DNA from: Bradyrhizobium yuanmingense
GTDB taxonomy: Bacteria; Pseudomonadota; Alphaproteobacteria; Rhizobiales; Xanthobacteraceae
Reading direction: 5' to 3'
NCBI RefSeq assembly: GCF_029167105.1
Contig: NZ_JARFML010000045.1
Location: forward strand, 1 to 60,614
DNA length: 60,614 nucleotides
Below the pieces are notes generated by a model, which worked only from the letters and a program-made list of their open reading frames with translations, did no database searches and was not told the DNA's origin. Position numbers and translations under genes: made by a program. Shown one piece after another: positions 40,960-49,272 of this stretch; position 1 is the stretch's first letter; every line of letters starts with the position of its first letter.

Positions 40960-41571
40960 ATGCCGAACGTCATCGCCATCAACGCCCAAGCCAGCCAGAG
41001 CATCATTGCCGCTCAGGCGACCTCGGACGACATGCTCCTCGAAAGCATTGCGGGCGGCAACCGGACGGCCATGCACATCCTTTACTGCCGGCACAATGTA
41101 CGGGTGTACCGCTTCATCCTGCGCATCGTGCGCGACGCCACCACGGCGGAAGATCTGGTCAGCCAGGTGTTTCTGGATGTGTGGCGGACCGCCGGCCAGT
41201 TCCAGGGCCGCTCGCAGGTGTCGACCTGGCTGCTCTCGATCGCCCGCTTCAAGGCGCTGACCGCAATGCGCCAGCGCCGCTTCGAGGACATCGATCAGGA
41301 GGACGTGCGTCAGATCCCTGATGATTGCGACACGCCGGAGACTTCGCTCGACCGCAGCGACACCAGCGCCATCCTGCGCGCCTGCGTGCAGAAGCTGTCG
41401 CCGGCACACCGCGAGATCATCACCCTCGTCTACTACCACGAGAAGTCGGTGGAGGAGGTCGGCCAGATCATCGGCATCCCCCAGAGCACGGTGAAGACGC
41501 GGATGTTCTATGCCCGCAAGCAACTCGCCGATTTGCTTAAGGGCGCCGGCGTCGACCGTTTCGCCGCTTAA
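40960..41571 (+). CDS. ECF-type RNA polymerase sigma factor
   Basis: A 203-aa sigma-70-family protein. Region 2 is at about 40-105 (RFILRIVRDATTAEDLVSQV, then FLDVWRTAGQF) and region 4 at about 135-190 (LSPAHREIITLVYYHEKSVE, then IIGIPQSTVKTRMFYAR). Its length is normal for ECF factors. No anti-sigma gene is adjacent, which is unusual, so activity may be set by expression or a distant partner. It is monocistronic: a repeat-rich gap precedes it and a strong terminator follows about 165 bp downstream. Confidence 0.92.
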   Translation: MPNVIAINAQASQSIIAAQATSDDMLLESIAGGNRTAMHILYCRHNVRVYRFILRIVRDATTAEDLVSQVFLDVWRTAGQFQGRSQVSTWLLSIARFKALTAMRQRRFEDIDQEDVRQIPDDCDTPETSLDRSDTSAILRACVQKLSPAHREIITLVYYHEKSVEEVGQIIGIPQSTVKTRMFYARKQLADLLKGAGVDRFAA

Positions 41572-41701
41572 CAATAATGATTTCAAGGGGATAGGACCTC
41601 CGCTTTGGCCCTCTCCCCGGACACGGAAGCGTTACCGCCGGCGAAACAATTGAAACAAACGACAACATCAGGCGGAAAAACTTCCCCTCTATAAAGCTCC
41701 C

Positions 41702-41771
41702 ATAGGGTTTCGTTAAACCTCCCAAGACCTCCAGCGACCCGGACGATGCCCCGTCCGGGTCGTTTTTATTT
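41702..41771 (+). ncRNA. Candidate small RNA or 3' end of the sigma-factor transcript
   Basis: A TATAAA (41690-41695) precedes about 70 nt that contain two CCTCC anti-ribosome-site motifs (AAACCTCCC and GACCTCC) and end in a strong terminator. This layout fits a short regulatory RNA, but the -35 region is weak and the RNA could simply be the tail of the upstream mRNA. Confidence 0.3.
41735..41771 (+). terminator. Strong rho-independent terminator
   Basis: CGACCCGGACG and CGTCCGGGTCG form a perfect 11-bp stem with a 6-nt loop, followed by TTTTTATTT. Confidence 0.92.
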
Positions 41772-41799
41772 GGGCCCGGAGTGGTTGCCGCGAGTTCCC

Positions 41800-41935
41800 G
41801 CCTCTCCCGCTTGCGGAAGAGGCCGACGCACTCGCAGAGTGCGGCGGGTGAGGGTTCTTTCCTCTGGGGGAGTATCCCGTTGTGGAAGCACCCTCTCCCC
41901 AGCCCCTCCCCCGCAAGCGGGGGAGGGAGCACACC
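41800..41935. repeat. Family A palindromic repeat
   Basis: CCTCTCCCGCTTGCGGAAGAGG and a second hairpin CCTCCCCCGCAAGCGGGGGAGG about 80 nt apart. Together with the terminator it accounts for most of the 487-bp gap between the sigma factor and ccdA; the remainder shows nothing recognisable. Confidence 0.85.
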
Positions 41936-42058
41936 GCCGCTCTGACCGGGGTTGATGTTCTCCTCCCCAGACAGCACCCCGTCACGAAGCCGTGACGCTG
42001 CGTAACGACGGTCCCACCGCACGCGAACTGCCCTCGTGACCTCCCTCACGAGTGCCTC

Positions 42059-42757
42059 ATGCTCGACCTGCTCTTTGCTCTCCTCGCCGGCATCCTCACC
42101 ATCGCCGCGCCCTGTACGCTGCCAATGCTGCCGATCCTGCTCGGCGCCTCGATCGGGCGCGCGGGGCATCTGCGACCCGCGATGATCGCGCTCGGCTTCG
42201 TCTTTTCCTTCTCGGTGGTCGCGCTGGCGCTCGGCGCGATCACGCGGGCCTTCGATTTCGATCCGAACGTGCTGCGCGAGGTGGCTGCGGTCCTGCTGCT
42301 CGGCTTCGGCCTGTTGATGCTGTGGCCGGCGCCGTTCGAATGGCTGTCGATCCGGATCAACGGCTGGCTCGATCTCGGCAACACCGGCGCCACGCAGCGC
42401 GAGGGCGCAATCGGTGGGCTGATCCTCGGCACGACGCTGGGCCTGGTCTGGACGCCCTGCGCAGGGCCCGTGCTCGGCTCGATCCTGACGCTGGTTGCGA
42501 CATCGAGGAATCTCGGCTGGGCCGGCACGCTGCTGGTCGCCTATGCCATTGGCGCTGCGATCCCGATGCTGGCGATCGCCTACGGCGGACAGGCCGCGAC
42601 CACGCGTGTGCGCAGTCTCGCGCGCATCTCGCCGCGGCTGCAGCAGGGCTTTGGCGTCGTCGTGATCGGCTTCGCGGTCGCCGCTTATTTCCAATACGAC
42701 ACGCTGATCGTGGCGTGGCTCACCGGCTTCTACCCCACCGGCCAAATCGGCCTGTGA
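42059..42757 (+). CDS. ccdA: CcdA-type thiol:disulfide transmembrane protein
   Basis: A 232-aa protein with six membrane helices. The paired redox cysteines are in AAPCTLPMLP (first helix) and VWTPCAGPVLG (fourth helix), the CcdA/DsbD core pattern. It moves reducing power from cytoplasmic thioredoxin across the membrane. The next gene, 30 bp downstream, encodes an exported thioredoxin, its likely acceptor. Confidence 0.9.
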   Translation: MLDLLFALLAGILTIAAPCTLPMLPILLGASIGRAGHLRPAMIALGFVFSFSVVALALGAITRAFDFDPNVLREVAAVLLLGFGLLMLWPAPFEWLSIRINGWLDLGNTGATQREGAIGGLILGTTLGLVWTPCAGPVLGSILTLVATSRNLGWAGTLLVAYAIGAAIPMLAIAYGGQAATTRVRSLARISPRLQQGFGVVVIGFAVAAYFQYDTLIVAWLTGFYPTGQIGL

Positions 42758-42787
42758 TCCCCTCATCTTCACCGGAGGACGCTTTCC

Positions 42788-43351
42788 ATGACTCTCAAGC
42801 TGCTCGCAATGTCTGCTGCACTGATCGGCATCACAGTGACCGGCGCCGTCATCCCCGGCATCTGCGACGAGGCCGCACGCGCCGCGCCTGTCGTCACCGC
42901 CGCCGCGAACCAGCAGGCCGCGCCCGACTTCACCGGCATCACCAACTGGTTCAACTCGAAGCCGCTTCATATCGCCGATCTCCGCGGCAAGGTTGTGCTG
43001 GTCAATTTCTGGACCTATGGCTGCGTCAACTGCGTCAACACGCTGCCGCATGTCACCGGCCTCTACGCCAAGTACCGGGATCGAGGCCTCGTCGTGGTCG
43101 GCGTGCACACGCCGGAATTCCCGTTCGAGCGCTCCGCCGCCAACGTGCAGGCCGCGCTGAAGCGCCATGGCATCACATATCCGGTGGCGCAGGACAACGA
43201 GTCCAAGACCTGGAACGCCTATCGCAATCAATATTGGCCGGCGCAATACATCGTCGACCAGAGCGGCAAGATCGTGTTCCAGCACGCCGGCGAAGGCAGC
43301 TATGACGAGATCGATCGCACGGTGGCCAAGCTGTTGAACGCGAGCAGCTGA
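42788..43351 (+). CDS. Exported thioredoxin-like protein (redoxin/TlpA type)
   Basis: A 187-aa protein with an N-terminal signal or anchor (about 1-37) and a thioredoxin fold. The active site is W-T-Y-G-C-V-N-C, with both cysteines present, and the cis-proline loop is WPAQYIVD. The C-terminal part of DipZ proteins is similar, so this pair looks like a split DipZ. It probably receives electrons from CcdA and reduces periplasmic proteins or peroxides. The exact client is unknown. Confidence 0.88.
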   Translation: MTLKLLAMSAALIGITVTGAVIPGICDEAARAAPVVTAAANQQAAPDFTGITNWFNSKPLHIADLRGKVVLVNFWTYGCVNCVNTLPHVTGLYAKYRDRGLVVVGVHTPEFPFERSAANVQAALKRHGITYPVAQDNESKTWNAYRNQYWPAQYIVDQSGKIVFQHAGEGSYDEIDRTVAKLLNASS

Positions 43352-43455
43352 CGCCGCACGGTCATCGCGCGGCGGGCTTCAACTGTCGCCCTTGTTGCTT
43401 GACTCCACGGAGCCGTCCGTGGAGTTTCGCAACCGACGCCAATCAGCCGCCCGCA

Positions 43456-44427
43456 ATGGACGCGACCACCAGCACCGACATCCGCCTTCGTGAAGGTTCC
43501 TCGATCGCGCAGCGGCTGGTCGTGGCCGGCTCTGCGGCTGCCGTTGCGCTCTGCTTCACGCCGGGACTGTTCACGCAGGACCTCCTGGAAATCACGATAT
43601 CGACTGTGGCGCTGCTGGTGGGAGCCGGATTCGTCGTCGGCATCATGATGGCGCCGGCGGTGGTGTGGATCATCACGGCGGACGAGATCCTGATCGGCCG
43701 GCAACGGCCGTTCGGAAAACTAAGGACGCGCCTCGTCGGGAAGGACGAGATCACGGCGCTGCAGGTCCCCGGCAGCAAGAGGGTAAAGGCCCGCTTCCAG
43801 CTCGTCTTCACCCTGGCCTCGGGCGAGCGGCTGACTTCGCCGCCTATTTCCGATGTCACCCATGTCCGCGACACCGTGGCGTGGATCGCGGCGCATTTCG
43901 GCGTTCCAAATGTCGAGGCGCCGAGCAACCCGCTCGATGCCAGCAATCCCGAGATGCATCTCGGCGAGCCTCTCGAGGCGTTTCCTGCACGGGAGATCCG
44001 CATCGTCGCACTGATCGCGGTGGCTTTGTCCGCGGCCCCCTATGCCTACAAACTGTGGCGCGGCCTCTCGCCGAGCCATGTCGATATCCTGCTGCTGCCG
44101 CTGGGCGCGATCGCCGCATTCGCCGTCTATCGCTATGCCAACCTTGCGACCGGCGCGTTCTGGATCATCGGGCCGAACGATATTCGCGTCGAGCGCCTGT
44201 GGGGCGACGGCAGCCTGCGCGCCGACCGCATCGCCGGACCCGACGTGAAAACGATCACGGTCGAGCGCCGCGGCCGCTCCGAGGACGAGCATTGCATCGT
44301 GGTGATCCGGCTGCATTCGGGGCGGCGGTTTCGCAGCCCCCGCATCGGCTCGCGCGTCGAGGCCCGCGCCGTGGGAGCCGAGATCGTGCGGCGGCTCGGG
44401 ATCCCGGCGGCGAGCAACAAGATTTAG
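43456..44427 (+). CDS. Internally duplicated membrane protein of unknown function (two helix-hairpin plus PH-like units)
   Basis: I do not recognise a named family. The 323-aa protein has two similar halves. Each begins with a pair of hydrophobic helices (about 20-75 and 180-225) and continues with a short beta-rich domain: WIITADEILIGRQRPFGK...LRTRL in the first, FWIIGPNDIRVERLWGDGS in the second. Both halves end in an amphipathic helix (VAWIAAHFG, GAEIVRRLG). That is reminiscent of bacterial PH-domain (YdbT/bPH2-like) membrane proteins. I chose the ATG at 43456. It may be an independent gene after the CcdA-thioredoxin pair. Confidence 0.75.
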   Translation: MDATTSTDIRLREGSSIAQRLVVAGSAAAVALCFTPGLFTQDLLEITISTVALLVGAGFVVGIMMAPAVVWIITADEILIGRQRPFGKLRTRLVGKDEITALQVPGSKRVKARFQLVFTLASGERLTSPPISDVTHVRDTVAWIAAHFGVPNVEAPSNPLDASNPEMHLGEPLEAFPAREIRIVALIAVALSAAPYAYKLWRGLSPSHVDILLLPLGAIAAFAVYRYANLATGAFWIIGPNDIRVERLWGDGSLRADRIAGPDVKTITVERRGRSEDEHCIVVIRLHSGRRFRSPRIGSRVEARAVGAEIVRRLGIPAASNKI

Positions 44428-44473
44428 CTGGCACAAATTGTCGGCCTCGATCTCACCGCGCGTTCGGTCTGAG

Positions 44474-44596
44474 CCTCTCCCGCTTGCGGGAGAGGTCGCC
44501 GCGAAGCGGCGGGTGAGGGTTCTATCCTCTGGGAGGGTCCATTGCGGAAGCACCCTCTCCCCAACCCTCCCCCGCAAGCGGGGGAGGGAGCGGACC
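44474..44596. repeat. Family A palindromic repeat
   Basis: CCTCTCCCGCTTGCGGGAGAGG and CCTCCCCCGCAAGCGGGGGAGG, with a GCCGC/GCGGC hairpin between. It fills part of the 352-bp gap before the transpeptidase gene; 44597-44779 shows no feature I can name. Confidence 0.85.
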
Positions 44597-44779
44597 ACCA
44601 CTGCGGTACCACCTATGCTTTTCGCGCCATCCCCTGTTCGTGGCATTGCGCCGAGCCCGTCAAAAAACCAAAGCATTCTCGTGACATGCCAGGGTGGCGC
44701 GCCATCAACTTGCCATGAACTTGCCCCTCAGGTTTGATGGTTCCGAATGATTTGCGCTGTGGCAGCGGGGAGAGCTTGA

Positions 44780-45373
44780 ATGACGGATTTTCGTCGCCTG
44801 ACCGGGATTTTCGTGGCTGCGATGGGACTGGTCCTGTCCACGCCGCACGCCTTCGCCCAGCAGCCGGACCGCGGCGACGAGCCGGGCCTGATCGCCGATG
44901 ACGGGTACCAGCTCGAGCCGGAATGGCAGAAGCAGGTGGTCTACTTCCGCACCACCGAGCCGCCGGGCACGATCATCGTCTCGACGGCCGAACGTCACCT
45001 CTATTTGGTGCAGCCCGGCGGGCGCGCCATCCGCTACGGCATCGGCGTCGGCCGCGACGGATTCCAGTGGCAGGGGCTGGTGACCATCACCAACAAGAAG
45101 GAGTGGCCGGACTGGACGCCGCCGCCGGAGATGATCCAGCGCCAGCCCTATCTGCCGCGCTTCATGGCCGGCGGCCCGGGCAACCCGCTGGGGGCCCGCG
45201 CCATGTATCTCGGCACCACCGTCTACCGCATCCACGGCACCAACCGACCCGACACGATCGGCACCAAGGTGTCGTCGGGCTGCTTCCGTCTCGTCAACAG
45301 AGACGTCGCCGATCTCTACGACCGCGTCCCTCTCGGCACCAAGGTCGTCATCCGGCAGAAGCCCGAGCTGTAA
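44780..45373 (+). CDS. L,D-transpeptidase (YkuD family)
   Basis: A 197-aa exported enzyme with a signal peptide (about 1-28, HAFAQ). The YkuD catalytic motif is intact: the histidine in YRIHGTN and the cysteine in SSGCFRLVN. It forms or edits 3-3 peptidoglycan cross-links or attaches proteins to the wall in the periplasm. A GGGGAGAG site precedes the ATG. It carries no extra wall-binding domain and is of the short type, present in many copies in rhizobia. Confidence 0.92.
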   Translation: MTDFRRLTGIFVAAMGLVLSTPHAFAQQPDRGDEPGLIADDGYQLEPEWQKQVVYFRTTEPPGTIIVSTAERHLYLVQPGGRAIRYGIGVGRDGFQWQGLVTITNKKEWPDWTPPPEMIQRQPYLPRFMAGGPGNPLGARAMYLGTTVYRIHGTNRPDTIGTKVSSGCFRLVNRDVADLYDRVPLGTKVVIRQKPEL

Positions 45374-45387
45374 CGGCCACAGGTTTG

Positions 45388-45413
45388 AGCATGATCCCTC
45401 GGGATCATGCTCC
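45388..45413. repeat. Short family F palindrome
   Basis: GAGCATGATCC and GGATCATGCTC are perfect 11-bp arms around CTCG. There is no T-run. The motif is common in Rhizobiales intergenic DNA; here it may also stop transcription after the transpeptidase gene. Confidence 0.7.
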
Positions 45414-45457
45414 ATGCCCTCCTCCCATTCCCTTTCCGATACTTTCGAGAGAGCAAC

Positions 45458-46498
45458 ATGATGCGCACTTTTCGTGGCGGCCTGCTGATCGGGCTCGCCC
45501 TCGCCGTGTTGGTCGCCGTTGGGGCGATCATTTACGAGTTCTACGACACGCGCACCCTGAGGCGCACGGTTCGCCGCGGCGAGGTGCTGTGCGGCGTCAA
45601 CAAGGGCCTGCCGGGCTTCTCGATCCCCGACGACAAGGGCAACTGGACCGGCTTCGACGTCGATTTCTGCCGCGCGGTGGCCGCGGCGATCTTCAACGAC
45701 CCCGGCAAGGCGAAGTTCGTTCCGCTCGACGCCAACGAGCGTTTCAAGGAGCTGCAGAGCCGCAAGGTGGACATCCTCTCGCGCAACACGACCTGGAGCA
45801 TGGCGCGCGAGCTCGACTACGACCTGTATTTCCCGGCCGTGGCCTATTACGACGGCGTCGGCTTCATGGTGCCGCGCACGCGCAACAAGGAGACCTCGCT
45901 GGACCTGGCAGATAGCAAGGTCTGCGTGCAGAACGGAACCACGACGACACTCAACGTCGCCGATTACTTCCGCGTCAACAACATGAAGTATGAAGAGGTG
46001 AAGTTCGATAACCTCAACGACGTGGTGAAGGCGTACGACACCGGCAAGTGCGACACGTTCTCCGCCGACGTTTCTCAGCTCTATGCTCTCAGGCTGAACC
46101 TGACGAAGCCCGGCGACCACATGATCCTGCCGGACATGATCTCCAAGGAGCCGCTCGCCCCCGTCGTGCGCCAGCGCGACGACGACTGGATGATGATCGT
46201 GAAATGGACGCTGTATGCGATGATCAACGCCGAGGAGCTCGGCGTGACCTCGGAGAACATCGACGAGGCCCTGAAGTCGAAGAAGCCGGAAGTCATGCGC
46301 CTCGTCGGCACCGAAGGACGCTACGGCGAGCAGCTCGGCCTCACCAAGGACTGGGCCGCGCGCATCATCCGCCACGTCGGCAATTACGGCGAGATGTATG
46401 ATCGCAACATCGGCGAGAAGTCGAAGCTGAAGATCCCGCGCGGCATGAACCAGCTGTGGAACGCAGGTGGCGTGCAGTACGCACCGCCGATGCGGTAA
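45458..46498 (+). CDS. Orphan general amino-acid ABC substrate-binding protein (AapJ-like)
   Basis: A 346-aa SBP_bac_3 protein. It has an N-terminal helix (GGLLIGLALAVLVAVGAIIY) that may be a signal or an uncleaved anchor. The family core RRGEVLCGVNKGLPGFSIPD and the region FCRAVAAAIF match AapJ-type proteins for L-amino acids. The two cysteines of the family (in VLCGVN and FCRAV) are present. The AapQMP permease and ATPase genes do not follow. ATGs at 45458 and 45461 are both possible. Confidence 0.88.
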   Translation: MMRTFRGGLLIGLALAVLVAVGAIIYEFYDTRTLRRTVRRGEVLCGVNKGLPGFSIPDDKGNWTGFDVDFCRAVAAAIFNDPGKAKFVPLDANERFKELQSRKVDILSRNTTWSMARELDYDLYFPAVAYYDGVGFMVPRTRNKETSLDLADSKVCVQNGTTTTLNVADYFRVNNMKYEEVKFDNLNDVVKAYDTGKCDTFSADVSQLYALRLNLTKPGDHMILPDMISKEPLAPVVRQRDDDWMMIVKWTLYAMINAEELGVTSENIDEALKSKKPEVMRLVGTEGRYGEQLGLTKDWAARIIRHVGNYGEMYDRNIGEKSKLKIPRGMNQLWNAGGVQYAPPMR

Positions 46499-46537
46499 GG
46501 CGGTCTCACCGTCGTCGTTGCGAGTCACCCTCTCAAT

Positions 46538-46620
46538 CGTCATGCCCGGGCTTGTCCCGGGCATCCATGTTTTTGAGGCGCGTTAAGAACGTGGATGGCC
46601 GGACAAGCCCGGCCATGACG
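46538..46620. repeat. Family C palindromic repeat (GTCATGCCCGGGCTTG type)
   Basis: CGTCATGCCCGGGCTTGTCC at the left and GGACAAGCCCGGCCATGACG at the right, with inner CATCCATGTT / AACGTGGATG. It lies between convergent genes and is related to the in-gene copy at 26551-26676. Confidence 0.88.
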
Positions 46621-46641
46621 GTTCGCGCTATTGCCCCAGCC

Positions 46642-47781
46642 TCAATATCCGCGCGCCCTGGCTAGCTGCTCGGTGTGGTAGTTCGCATCGCCGAACAGCT
46701 CCTCGCAGACGCGGGCGCGCTTCATGAAGAAGCCGATGTCGAACTGGTCGGTCATGCCCATGCCGCCATGCATCTGCACGCCTTCCTGCACCGCGCGGGT
46801 GGCGGTGGTGCCGGCGCGCGCCTTGGCGACGGCGACGGCGGGTGCGGCCTTGGCAATGTCGGCATCCAGTGCCTGCAGCGCCTTCATGGTGGCGGCGCGG
46901 GTGATCTCGATGTCGATATAGAGCTCGGCGGCGCGATGCTGCAGCGCCTGGAATTCGCCGATGAGCTTGCCGAACTGCTTGCGGCCCTTCAGGTACTCGA
47001 CGGTGCGGCCAAACACCTCGTCGCTGAGGCCGACCATTTCGGCGGCGACCGCGCCGCGGCCGATATCGAGCACGCCATCGAGCAGGCCGGCCGCCTGGTC
47101 GACCTCGCCGAGCACGCTGTCGGCGGTGACCTCGACATTGGCGAACTCGATTCGCGCCGCATTGTGCGCATCGACCATGATGGTGCGCTCGATCGCAACG
47201 CCCTTGGCCTTGGGGTTGACCAGAAACAGCGTCAGGCCCTCGCGTTCGCCGGCAGCGCCCGCGGTGCGCGCGGCGACGATAAGGAGATCGGCGACGTGGC
47301 CGTCGACCACCAGCGCCTTGGCGCCGGAGAGCTTGAAGCCGTTGCCGGCGCGCACGGCCTTGAGGCTGGTCTGCAGCGGGCGATGCTTGGCGCCCTCGTC
47401 GATCGCGAGCGTCGCGAGCAGCGAGCCGTTCGCGATCTTCGGCAGATATTCCGATTTCTGCGCGGCATTGCCGCCGCGGGTCAGCACTGATGCCGCCACC
47501 ACTGATGTCGCGAGGAAGGGCGACGGCATCAAGGTGCGGCCGATCTCCTCCATGATAATTCCGGCTTCGACGTAGCCAAGACCACTGCCGCCGTACTCTT
47601 CCGGCACAAGCAGGCCGGCAAACCCCATCTCGGCAAACGAATGCCAAAGCTCCCTGGAGAAGCCGGTGGGGTCCTTGCTGTCGCGCAAGTGACGCAGGTG
47701 CGACACCGGCGCCTTGTCGCTGATCAGCCCGCGCGCGGAGTCGCGGAGCATGGATTGTTCTTCGGTGAGGACGAGGGCCAT
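46642..47781 (-). CDS. Acyl-CoA dehydrogenase (short subunit of a probable pair)
   Basis: A 379-aa flavoprotein of the acyl-CoA dehydrogenase family, with the FAD-binding middle domain and the C-terminal stretch VQMHGGMGMTDQFDIGFFMK. Together with the gene upstream it forms a two-dehydrogenase set like PimC/PimD of R. palustris, which act on pimeloyl-CoA and other dicarboxyl- or fatty acyl-CoAs. I chose the ATG at 47781; sequence upstream is repeat DNA. The substrate cannot be read from sequence. Confidence 0.88.
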   Translation of the reverse strand: MALVLTEEQSMLRDSARGLISDKAPVSHLRHLRDSKDPTGFSRELWHSFAEMGFAGLLVPEEYGGSGLGYVEAGIIMEEIGRTLMPSPFLATSVVAASVLTRGGNAAQKSEYLPKIANGSLLATLAIDEGAKHRPLQTSLKAVRAGNGFKLSGAKALVVDGHVADLLIVAARTAGAAGEREGLTLFLVNPKAKGVAIERTIMVDAHNAARIEFANVEVTADSVLGEVDQAAGLLDGVLDIGRGAVAAEMVGLSDEVFGRTVEYLKGRKQFGKLIGEFQALQHRAAELYIDIEITRAATMKALQALDADIAKAAPAVAVAKARAGTTATRAVQEGVQMHGGMGMTDQFDIGFFMKRARVCEELFGDANYHTEQLARARGY

Positions 47782-47814
47782 GTGCGTGTTTCCGATTCGA
47801 AATCTATGTTGTCT

Positions 47815-47913
47815 CGTCATTCCTGGATGCGCTACAGGCGCAGGCCCGGAATCCATACTCCCGACTGGTGGTTATGGATTCCGGGCTCGCGCTACGCGCG
47901 CCCCGGAATGACG
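47815..47913. repeat. Family B palindromic repeat
   Basis: CGTCATTCCTGGATGCGC at the left pairs imperfectly with GCGCGCCCCGGAATGACG at the right; inner arms GGAATCCATA / TATGGATTCC. It separates the two acyl-CoA dehydrogenase genes. Confidence 0.85.
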
Positions 47914-47930
47914 GGTGGTGAGAGTGCGGC

Positions 47931-49145
47931 TCACGCCCCCGGCAGATCCAGGATGCGCTTGGCGACGATGCCGAGCATGACCTCGGACGTGCCGCCTTCG
48001 ATCGAATTGGCCTTGGTGCGCAGCCAGGCGCGCGGGCGGGCGCCCTGCCTGGAGCGCTCGCTCTCCCATTCCAGCGCATCGACGCCGCCCGCCGACATCA
48101 GGATCTCGTGGCGGCGCTTGTTGAGCTCGGTGCCGTAATATTTCATCGCCGAGGAGAACGCCGGATGCGCCTGGCCGGCCTTGGCGAGATCGACCGCCCG
48201 CTCGGCGCAGGCAGCCAGCGCGGCTTCATCGACGTCGAAGCGCGCGATTCTACCGCGCAGCATGGCGTCGTCGAGCTTGCCTTGCCCATCGGTGCCGACG
48301 GAATCGGCCGCGATCTGGCCGAGCGGCCGGCCGACGCCACGCTCGCCCATCCCCGAGATCATCGCGCGCTCGTGCTGGAGCAGATATTTGGCGACGTCCC
48401 AGCCGCGGTTGATGGTGCCGACCACATGCGACTTCGGCACGCGGACATTGTCGAAGAAGGTCTCGCAGAACGGCGAGTAGCCGGAGATCAAGAGGATCGG
48501 CTTGGTCGAGACGCCCTTGGAGGTCATGTCGAACAGGATGAAGCTGATGCCGTCATGCTTCTTCGCGGTCGGATCGGTGCGGACCAGGCAAAAGATCCAG
48601 TCGGCGTAATTGGCGTAACTAGTCCAGATCTTCTGGCCGTTGATGATGAAGTCGTCGCCGTCGCTCTCGGCGCGGGTCTGGAGCGAGGCGAGGTCGGAAC
48701 CGGCGTTCGGCTCGGAATAGCCCTGACACCAGCGGACCTCGCCCGCGGCGATCTTCGGCAGATGCACCTTCTTCTGGGCCTCGTTGCCGTACTTCAAGAG
48801 CGCCGGCCCGAGCATCCAGATGCCGAAGCTCGACAGCGGCGGCCGCGCGCCGATCCGCGCCATCTCAGCGCGCAGCACCTTGTGCTCGGCAGCGCTTAAG
48901 CCACCGCCGCCATACTCCTTCGGCCAGTCGGGCACGGTCCAGCCCTTGTCGCGCATGCGCTCGAACCAGATGCGCTGCGGCTCGGACGAGAATTTCGCGT
49001 TGCGTCCGCCCCAGAACACGTCGGCATCGGACGTTGCCGGCTTGCGCATCTCCGGCGGGCAATTGGCTTCCAGCCAGGCGCGGGTCTCGGTGCGGAATGT
49101 TTCGAGATCGGCGGATTCAGAATCGCTGGTTTTGAGATCGGTCAT
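47931..49145 (-). CDS. Acyl-CoA dehydrogenase (long subunit of a probable pair)
   Basis: A 404-aa acyl-CoA dehydrogenase. The flavin-site region WCQGYSEPNAGSDLASLQTR is clearly conserved, as is the C-terminal IEGGTSEVMLGIVAKRIL. It is transcribed ahead of the second dehydrogenase and may form a heteromer with it, as in the PimCD pair (inference). It oxidises an acyl-CoA to the enoyl-CoA, passing electrons to ETF. The start at 49145 faces a divergent carboxymuconolactone-decarboxylase-family gene. Confidence 0.9.
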   Translation of the reverse strand: MTDLKTSDSESADLETFRTETRAWLEANCPPEMRKPATSDADVFWGGRNAKFSSEPQRIWFERMRDKGWTVPDWPKEYGGGGLSAAEHKVLRAEMARIGARPPLSSFGIWMLGPALLKYGNEAQKKVHLPKIAAGEVRWCQGYSEPNAGSDLASLQTRAESDGDDFIINGQKIWTSYANYADWIFCLVRTDPTAKKHDGISFILFDMTSKGVSTKPILLISGYSPFCETFFDNVRVPKSHVVGTINRGWDVAKYLLQHERAMISGMGERGVGRPLGQIAADSVGTDGQGKLDDAMLRGRIARFDVDEAALAACAERAVDLAKAGQAHPAFSSAMKYYGTELNKRRHEILMSAGGVDALEWESERSRQGARPRAWLRTKANSIEGGTSEVMLGIVAKRILDLPGA

Positions 49146-49272
49146 TGGTCGTTTCCATCACCCAACATTCGAATTGTTGACAGCGAGTCTGGGCCAAGCC
49201 CCCGCGGAATTCAACCACTTATCATTTATAGTCGCGGCGACAGCGAGCCTTGAAAACACAGAGGAAACGACA

